A stretch of DNA of 64,000 nucleotides from Mesostigma viride. Taxonomy: Eukaryota > Streptophyta > Mesostigmatophyceae > Mesostigmatales > Mesostigmataceae. Where the stretch lies: assembly GCA_009746045.1 (NCBI GenBank), contig RPFO01000310.1, positions 2,332,142 to 2,396,141 of the forward strand, in the 5' to 3' direction. Made by a program: the position numbers and the translations under genes. A model generated the notes under the pieces. That model was not told the origin of the DNA and did not search any database. It saw only the letters and a program-made list of their open reading frames with translations. This document shows, piece after piece, positions 57,500 through 64,000 of this stretch. Within the stretch, counting starts at the first letter, position 1, and each line of letters begins with the position of its first letter.

Positions 57500-57830
57500 G
57501 GATTGTAGGTGCTGGCTGTGACAACATGACGGCCATTGCGGGCCTGAATTGGCGAGGGCCTGGGCCCCATGGAAGCTCAAGCCTGTCTTTGTGGGTTGTT
57601 CAAATTGGGGCTAGACATTCGGGTCTGGCCCTCAAACAGTTGGGCTTGAGAAGCGGTAAGAGGGGAGAATTTAGTTCATTCATCGGATCGCAGCCTCGTG
57701 TAATTAATACCCGTATTTGCTGAGGGGCGAGGATGGGGATGGGCAAGGAAGGGGAGGCAATGTTCGGGGCATCGGCCACTGAATGAATGAAAATCAGTGT
57801 GCGTGCTTTTACGCACCAGGATGGAATGAC
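57500..57830. other. 3' flank of the LRR gene
   Basis: Unique sequence without coding or repeat content that I recognise. Confidence 0.5.
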
Positions 57831-57834
57831 CATG

Positions 57835-58020
57835 AACTACGTAATAACCACGTGAATGCATCACATGGGTGCCAATAAAGGAATCTCCAACCCCTATACA
57901 CAATGAGGAGGGAGGGCACCCTCGACAAGCTTGCAATAGCTTCTCATCACTGCCACAAGTGGGCCGGCCACAGATCACTCCACCTGCATGATGGTGCAGG
58001 CAGGACTGACCGTGAAATTG
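57835..58020 (-). mobile_element. Decayed 3' region of an ORF1-type LINE
   Basis: ACGTGAATGCATCACATGGG, then TGCCAATAAAGG and CACTGCCACAAGTGGGCCGG, parallels 17464-17640 (CACGTGACTGCGCCACGTGG, then GTGCC and CACTGCCACAAGTGCCGGGC). The palindrome is degenerate. Confidence 0.65.
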
Positions 58021-58420
58021 ATGTACCAGTGTTTTTTCTGTTTAAAAGGTGTTGGCAAGTGCTTGATGCCACCACATTTTGCACATCATCGAAGTATTGG
58101 CAAATCCTGTACATTTGTGTAGTAGTATGAGGTTTATCATAAAACCCCAAAGAATGCATCAGCATCATAGCACATGCCGCCACATCAGAGGACCTCACTA
58201 GCTGGCATGCGCAAGGGCTGCCCCTCAATTCATTCCCACTGTGGTGCATGCTAGCGCGCTCCCAGATTCTAGATACTTATTTAAAATTTAATGAAGTAAA
58301 TTATAGCATGACTCCATTGGGAGATCATGTTGCACGTATTCGATTGCTGGTGGGTGGGGGTGAACAAAGCCGCGGAAATAAACTAAAGAATATGAACTAC
58401 CAAGATCCTAGCTACTCTAC

Positions 58421-58822
58421 TCAGCAAAGCACCCCTTCCTCCTGGGGGGGGGGGGGCTTGCCCACAGGGGCTGGCGTGTGGGCCTGGACCATGGTCTGCC
58501 ATCTCTTTTTGTCCTGCGCATGGCAGTCCAAGCTAAAAAGAGGGAGGAAATATGCGGTGTTCAAACTGAGCTGGGACCATGAGGTCGGCCAGCAACTACT
58601 ATCACACGATGTGCGATGTGTGTAGTTTAGTGCCGGTCTACCAACCCGCCTAGGTTTGTCCTTCGGGCCAGGCCACGTCAGGATATGCCGCTGGCCAAGC
58701 CGCTGGGCCGCGGGCCGGCCAGCTAGACCAAGGGTGGTGTCTACCTGACTGGTTGGGGCAAGATGTCCTACAAATGCCATTATACGTTGCCTAATCTCAT
58801 CTGAAACGGTCTCCAATGCCAA
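58421..58822 (-). pseudogene. LINE ORF2 C-terminal fragment
   Basis: The minus-strand frame carries AFVGHLAPTSQVDTTLGLAG, then GQRHILTWPGPKDKPRRVGR and KKRWQTM. It parallels the HLARTDQVDT-GRYVLTW block of the other LINE copies. It is a third family, detached from its RT and lying head to head with the next element. Confidence 0.7.
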
Positions 58823-59941
58823 TGTTCACTGAACTTATTGCTGATTTGCTTACGACATGCGATTTGGTCACTGCCAACACCCGCTTTCCACATAGTCCAG
58901 ATGCTTTGGTCACACACACCTCGCCAACTGGCACTGAACGCTGCATCGACTATGTTGTAAAGCGCAAGCGTCATCAAGGATCTGTACTAGCTGCTCGCTC
59001 GCACGTGATCTCCCTGGTGCGCTTCGATCATCGCATCGTCACCGCCCGCATCCGCCTGCGATTCCCCTCGCCCTTTCGTAAGCACGTGGCACCACCTGAT
59101 TTGCGCACACTGCAGTTGCTTGAGAAATCTGACGACACTCTGGAGGACTTCCCTGAAAAACGCGCCCACAAGTGCGCGGCAGAGGCGTTCGTCGACGCAC
59201 TGGACATCCCAGCCAGCCACGCCCAGCTGTTCGCTGCCGGCCCGGCATCGGCCCTTCGGCACCTCGCTGGCAAGATGCCCGCGGCCAGGGCCCTGCTGCC
59301 CCCCCGCCGCCCGCCCCGCTTCACCAGCCTGCACCGGCTCCCCGCCGTCATCCAGGCCCGACAAGCCCTGCGCGACAACCGCGACCCCACCCGCTATACG
59401 CCCGCCTCAAAGCCGATTACCACTCGGCCATCCGGCAGGCTGACCAAGAAGGAGCAGGAGGACCTCCATGTCCGCAAGTACTTCGCCCACCTCAAAGACC
59501 AGCCAGTACGCCTGGAACCGCCTGCGTCACGCCCAACGGCCCGCCGGCGGCGCGCCGCCGGCGCCGCGGACGCTAGCTCTCTGGCTCACCGCAGCAGCAG
59601 CTCGACCAGTGGTATTCCTCCCAGTCCCGGCTGCTCGGCGCCCCCCCGCCGCCTCCGCCGCTTGGCCCTAGACTGGCGGCCGCGCGCCTGGAAGTCGCGC
59701 CTGCGGACGTCCCTGCGCCGCCCGCCGCTGAGCAGGACTACACGTACCCAGCCCTGACGGAACCCCTGGCCGACCCCAACGAGCCACCGCCGTTCACCGA
59801 GCTCGAGCTGAGCACGCTGTATGAGGGGTCGACCACTTCGGTGCGCACTCAACACGGCTTTACCCCGCCATGCCTACTGCAGACCGGCGTCTGGCAGGGT
59901 TGCGTCCTGTCGCCGTACCTGTTTATTATTGTAGTGGAGTT
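58816..59941 (+). mobile_element. LINE family A fragment: endonuclease end joined to late RT by an internal deletion
   Basis: The frame from 58816 reads the end of an APE-type endonuclease (TGTERCIDYVVKRKRH, then FDHRIVTARIRLRF with the DH pair), then the linker before RT (AEAFVDALDIPASHAQLFAA), with frame changes near 59380 and 59530. At about 59815, FTELELSTL passes directly into LYEGSTTSVRTQHG and GVWQGCVLSPYLFIIVV. That skips roughly 150 codons of RT fingers and palm that are present at 50030-50480. The element stops at about 59941 before the YADD motif and is inactive. Confidence 0.75.
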
Positions 59942-60213
59942 ATGTTATATATATTATAAAAATATAATTACTTACAACAGAGTGAAATCACTAAAACCAA
60001 AGCAAACGCCCAGCTATAAACCTATATATACAGAGCCATGTCAAAGCTCTATACTACGATAAGACCAATGGAAACGCCTAACGGGAGGAACCTAATAGCC
60101 CTGCTGCACCGCAAAATCAGCCCGCGTACGGCGGAGCATGATGTCAGCCATGGCCCGAGTCAGCGCCACCGACAAGCGCTGACGCCAATATGACGTCCAG
60201 GTCCGCGCCGACC

Positions 60214-60718
60214 ATTAATTAATTAATTATCAACATCGCTCCGTTGGGAGTCAATGTAGCGCATATCCCTGAGAAGGGGCATATGGCTTTTAATACATCC
60301 TAGGCTACTTCATGCAAGGGTGGGAATGTAAGCTACCCTTGCTCTAGGTGCACCAGGGCACCTGCACCCTCATGGTCTATCACGCTATGCCCGGGTAAGG
60401 GGGGGAGCATGCCTGTGAGGGAGGAAGATCAGCATGGCTATACAAGAGCTAGGACATGGCTGCTCGACAGAGAGCATCTCTCTGCATGGCATAGCATGGC
60501 TAAATTCTTAATGCAACATCCATGGGGGGGTCCCATTATAGGCATGGCTTGGCTAAACATAGCCAGGGCGTAGCATGGCTGTACTAGGCTATGGCTGGTG
60601 GTGGACCGTGCGTTGGCGGCACGTGACTAGGTGTGTTGGCACAGCTAGGCAAATAGTCTAGGCATGGCTGCCTTAGCGGCAGTGACGCCAAGGGTTACAA
60701 TCTAGGGCTATTGCTATT
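60214..60718 (-). mobile_element. 3' region of the ORF1-only element
   Basis: Downstream, on the minus strand, of the ORF1 stop comes about 500 bp with no reverse transcriptase, containing repeated CATGGCTA words. It ends in GGGATATGCGCTACATTGAC, TCCCAACGGAGC and an ATTAATTAATTAAT tail at 60214-60229. Confidence 0.7.
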
Positions 60719-62083
60719 CTAGCCCGCTGGGGGCGTCCACATCTTGTGGTTGATCATCAGGTCCCCGCCCCTCCAGTACACCTTGGGCTTCTGGGGGTCC
60801 TGCTTATGGCGGAGGTATTCCGGCCACAGGTCGCGTCGCTGCTGTTGCTGAGCGGGGGTGAGGTCGTCATCCAGCGTCCAGGTGAGGTCGTGCAACCGCT
60901 TGCGACGAGAGAGGAACCGCTGCTTATCCTCAGGGGAGGGGAAGGTGAGGAGGACTGGTGGGGGAGCCGCCTTGTCCCGTGAGTGGGGAAGGCGGTGGCA
61001 CCCGCTCAGTGCTACCTCACCTACCAGGCCCATGAGGGTAAGAAGCTGGTTCTTGAGCTCGTCAGCAAGAGAGGTTGACGTCTCACCTGGCTTCTGGGGG
61101 AAGCGACGTAGCACCACTCGGCACTCGCGGCGAGCGCGGTCGGTGACCTCCCGTTGCTGGGCCTGGCGGTGGTTCTCCAGCTCCTGGAGCTTTGTGGCGA
61201 TGGCGTCGGTGGTGGAGGCGGTCGCTGACCGCAGCAGGTCCGCGTAGGAGAGCGGCGGGAGGTCGCCAGCATCCTGCCGGGGTGGCTGGGATGCAATGGT
61301 GGCCGTCTGCTCCGCTATCTTGGGGACCTGTGTGGCCAGGGCCTCGGTGTGGGCGGTGATGGCCTCAAGCTTCTTCAGGAGCACGCCACACTTTCCCTCC
61401 ACCTGGTTAAGGCGAGAGACAAGTGTAGCATGCTTTTCCGAAGCCTGCTCCGCGGTGTGTAGAGCCGTGAACTGGGGTTGGAGCTTGTGGACGACCTTGG
61501 TTTCCACGTTGGAGACCCGGGCCTCGACCTTGTTGAGCGTGGTGTTCAGCGATGTCAGCTGCTCGGCCAGCGGCCAGGTCACGTGCTCCTCCAGCACTGC
61601 GCGGAGGTCATCCTTGCAGAGGGAGGAAGCCGATGGGGCTGCCGGCTGTGCGGGGGCTGGGGTGCGGAGCGTGCGGGTGAGGTCGGAGAGGTGGCTCTGG
61701 AATTGGCTGGTCAAGATAATCAGGCGTTGTTGTACTTCGTCCAAAGCATAGAGCCAGGACATGTCTCCATTGTAGTCGATAGCCGCCCCCCCCTTGGGCA
61801 CGAAGAGCTTCCGCTCCTGTTCGAGGAACTGGAGAACCTCAATGCATTCCTGCGGCGACAATTCTTGCCACACGGTCCAGCCGAAGCGTCGGTCGCCGGG
61901 GAGGAACTTGCTCCAGTTGCGAGCGTGGCAGGGTTTCTTGGGCTCAGGCGAGGCGCTGGGCGATGGGGCTGCTGGCGGTGGGTTGGCGAGCCCAGGCGGC
62001 TGGGCAAGAACGATGGCGAGCGGGTTGGGCTGGGAGCCGGTAAGCTCCTTTTCCAAACCCCGTTTTGCTTTAGAGGTCGTCAT
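60719..62083 (-). CDS. LINE ORF1 protein (coiled coil, RRM-like and C-terminal domain), intact
   Basis: ATG at 62083 opens an uninterrupted 454-codon frame. N-terminal 55 residues are basic and Pro/Ala-rich; about 170-280 is heptad-like (LTSLNTTLNKVEARVSNVET) and suits the trimerising coiled coil of L1-type ORF1 proteins. An RRM-like block follows at about 325-365 (RRECRVVLRRFPQKPGETST), and then a C-terminal nucleic-acid-binding domain (LTFPSPEDKQRFLSRRKRLH, then PAQQQQRRDLWPEYLRHKQD and KVYWRGGDL). Such proteins coat the element RNA and act as chaperones. No endonuclease or RT frame follows on this strand before the ATTA tail. It is the only intact ORF1 of the three copies in the window, so this copy looks young. 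Confidence 0.85.
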   Translation of the reverse strand: MTTSKAKRGLEKELTGSQPNPLAIVLAQPPGLANPPPAAPSPSASPEPKKPCHARNWSKFLPGDRRFGWTVWQELSPQECIEVLQFLEQERKLFVPKGGAAIDYNGDMSWLYALDEVQQRLIILTSQFQSHLSDLTRTLRTPAPAQPAAPSASSLCKDDLRAVLEEHVTWPLAEQLTSLNTTLNKVEARVSNVETKVVHKLQPQFTALHTAEQASEKHATLVSRLNQVEGKCGVLLKKLEAITAHTEALATQVPKIAEQTATIASQPPRQDAGDLPPLSYADLLRSATASTTDAIATKLQELENHRQAQQREVTDRARRECRVVLRRFPQKPGETSTSLADELKNQLLTLMGLVGEVALSGCHRLPHSRDKAAPPPVLLTFPSPEDKQRFLSRRKRLHDLTWTLDDDLTPAQQQQRRDLWPEYLRHKQDPQKPKVYWRGGDLMINHKMWTPPAG

Positions 62084-62275
62084 AGCTGCCTGTCACGTGA
62101 TAACTTCCGCAATACTGCGTTTCAGCCGTAACCGATTATACTGGCGGGTGCGTCTCAAAAAAGCGCATCGAATGCGAGTGGTCTGACCGAATTTGGGGCT
62201 CAGATGCAAAAGATCTGAACTCCGCCGTCAGCCATACCGCCGTCAGCCATTTTCGTTGCCGTCATTCGACCACAA

Positions 62276-62386
62276 TGCCGGTGATGATTGAAGCGCCGAC
62301 CATGGGGCCCGCTGGCCCTCCAGGTCCAGCCGGTCCTCCCGGAGCCGGCAAAATGGCATTCCAAAAAGCCATTTTTCCACCCTGAA
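62276..62386 (+). CDS. Small ORF with collagen-like Gly-X-Y run
   Basis: A 36-codon frame from ATG 62276 contains GPAGPPGPAGPPGAGK, followed by MAFQKAIFPP and a stop. The Gly-X-Y pattern is striking, but the ORF is tiny, GC-rich and next to a satellite, so chance is possible. Confidence 0.2.
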
Positions 62387-62479
62387 AATTATTCTAGGAT
62401 AGGCTAATGATTAGTTTGGCCTCAAATTTGGCACCAAGGTGCCTAATCAGATATCTTATGGTGGCATGTGGTCAAATAA

Positions 62480-63300
62480 TTTTTTGGGAGTCGGCAGCAT
62501 GGTAACATGGTGACATTTGCTAGCATAAAAATACCGAATTTTCAGCACTTTCTGGCATGTATGCGTATATAATGACATCAAATGAACTCAGTTGGGCCTG
62601 GAACTTTGCACATGTTATAAACACATCCCATGCAGCATGCCCACAAAGTTTCAGGCTGGTTGGATCACAAAATGGTGACAGATGCTAGCATAAATACCCC
62701 AAAATGCAGTTTTTCAGGGTTTTCCAAGGGTTTCATCACACATATGCATATATAATGACACCAAATGAACTCAGTTGGGCGTGGAACTTTGCATATGTTC
62801 TAAACACATCCCATGCAGCATGCCCACAAAGTTTCAGGCTGGTTGGATGACAAATTGGTGACAGATGCTAGCATAAACACCACAAAAATGCAGTTTTTCA
62901 GGGTTTTCCAAGGGTTTCATCACACATTTGCATATATAATGACATCAAATGAACTCAGTTGGACCTGGGACTTGGCACATGTTCGAAACACATCCCATGC
63001 AGCCTGCCCACAAAGCTTCAGGCTGGTTGGATGACAAACTGGTGACAAATGCTAGCATAAATACCAAAAAATGCAGTTTTTCATGGTTTTTCAAGGGTTT
63101 CATCACACATGTGCATATATAATGACATCAAATGAACTCAGTTGGACCTGGAACTTGGCACATGTTCGAAACACATCCCATGCAGCCTGCCCACAAAGCT
63201 TCAGGCTGGTTGGATAACAAATTGGTGACAGATGCTAGCATAAATACCACAGAAAAAGCAGCTTTCTATTGTTCTTCCAAGGGTTTCATGGCAATCATTC
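62480..63300. repeat. Satellite-like tandem repeat, period about 184 bp, 4-5 copies
   Basis: The anchor AATGACATCAAATGAACTCA falls at about 62571, 62753, 62938 and 63121 (spacings 182, 185, 183). Each unit also has CACATCCCATGCAGCATGCC, CACAAAGTTTCAGGCTGGTT and GGTGACAGATGCTAGCATAA. Open frames across it are not conserved. Confidence 0.93.
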
Positions 63301-63429
63301 CACCTTGGTGTACAGAAGGTTCCAAACAACACATCATTACATTATGCATCATATTTACAATGCAGGAAGGCATACTTGGGGGCACATGCCTATAGTACAA
63401 TGCATTAATAACACAGCTCTAGCCAGCTA

Positions 63430-63715
63430 GCTAGCTATATAGTGGCTAATGCCACACCCGGGGGCACGTTCTCACGGCCCTGCTGCATCCTTTTCCTTTT
63501 CTTCTTCTCTGCATCTGACAGGGGCCTGCCCCCCATCTTCTCATCCACCAGCCTGGTGAGCACCCTGACGTTGGTGACTTGCGTCAGCTACCCTACCCCC
63601 ATGGCACGCTTGGCCTTACGCTTGGTGAAGGTGGAGGGGTGGGTGCGACAGTTGGTCTGGGTTTTCATCACCCCCTTCCTCCAGTGCATGCGTGTGCTCC
63701 AACGCCTAAGCAGAG
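63430..63715 (-). pseudogene. Decayed coding fragment with an in-frame stop
   Basis: The minus-strand frame reads MHWRKGVMKTQTNCRTHPST, then KRKAKRAMGVG, a TAG, and continues LTQVTNVRVLTRLVDEKMGG, then RPLSDAEKKRKRMQQGRENV to a stop. The basic, balanced composition on both sides of the TAG suggests a formerly coding, possibly transposon-derived, sequence. I do not recognise the family. Confidence 0.4.
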
Positions 63716-63718
63716 AAG

Positions 63719-63785
63719 CACACACACACACATACACACACACACACACACACGTCGATCCCTTACCCACCCACCCACACACACA
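63719..63785. repeat. (CA)n microsatellite
   Basis: CA dinucleotides interrupted by CGTCGATCCC and CCACCCACC. Confidence 0.9.
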
Positions 63786-63816
63786 CGTACACATGTATCC
63801 ACCCACCCATGCATAC

Positions 63817-64000
<184 letters not shown>

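Noticed and set aside
56101-57570. A 489-codon minus-strand frame opposite the LRR gene
   Set aside because: It is the antisense shadow of a strongly patterned LRR coding sequence. The plus-strand protein has clear repeat and F-box-like motifs; the antisense does not.

Overview
This is a window of nuclear DNA from an intron-rich eukaryote, most likely a green-lineage organism and probably an alga. The two large genes have many GT-AG introns with C/T-rich acceptors. Their proteins follow the land-plant SKI2 and SHPRH proteins block for block as I remember those families. Exons are GC-rich while introns are loaded with tandem repeats. I cannot name the species. I see no rRNA, tRNA, CRISPR or prokaryotic features.

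Layout. (1) 1-3430: inverted minisatellite arrays, a broken PIF/Harbinger-type transposase on the minus strand and a foldback MITE-like element, probably all inside an intron of, or upstream of, the next gene. (2) 4577-15087, plus strand: nine 3' exons of an SHPRH-like E3 ubiquitin ligase/SNF2 helicase (linker, RING, helicase C-terminal lobe); its N-terminal half is not visible. (3) 15540-18411: three 5'-truncated LINE-derived fragments. (4) 18429-19106, minus strand: an intronless isochorismatase-family hydrolase. (5) 19250-23100: no confident gene, some possible exons and one strong hairpin. (6) 23180-48625, plus strand: a complete 16-exon SKI2-like exosome-cofactor RNA helicase of about 1520 residues. 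Only about 4.6 kb of its 25.4 kb span is coding, and its introns carry minisatellites of up to 3.3 kb. (7) 48770-52990: nested LINE copies with visible target-site duplications. (8) 53400-54600: unrecognised ORFs. (9) 55745-57499, plus strand: an intronless F-box-like leucine-rich-repeat protein. (10) 57830-62110: more LINE pieces, including an intact ORF1 protein without an ORF2. (11) 62300-64000: a satellite of about 184 bp, a decayed ORF and an (ACGC)n tract running off the end.

The most unusual signal is a recurring pattern at exon boundaries of both large genes. The last or first 20-60 bases of an exon, with its splice site and adjacent intron, are repeated several times inside the neighbouring intron. 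The copies ('exon-edge echoes') generally keep a splice-site-like GT or AG and at several exons become more diverged with distance. I count them at about a dozen edges. They look like tandem duplications across exon-intron junctions that lengthen introns and leave serial decoy splice sites. A second theme is a LINE family ecology in which ORF1-only and reverse-transcriptase-bearing copies share a palindromic CACGTG 3' end and an ATTA-type tail, similar in logic to mammalian HAL1 half-LINEs.

Functionally, SKI2 acts in cytoplasmic 3'-5' mRNA decay, SHPRH in ubiquitin signalling at stalled replication forks, and the LRR protein probably in SCF-type substrate recognition. Nothing suggests that the genes form a pathway together.
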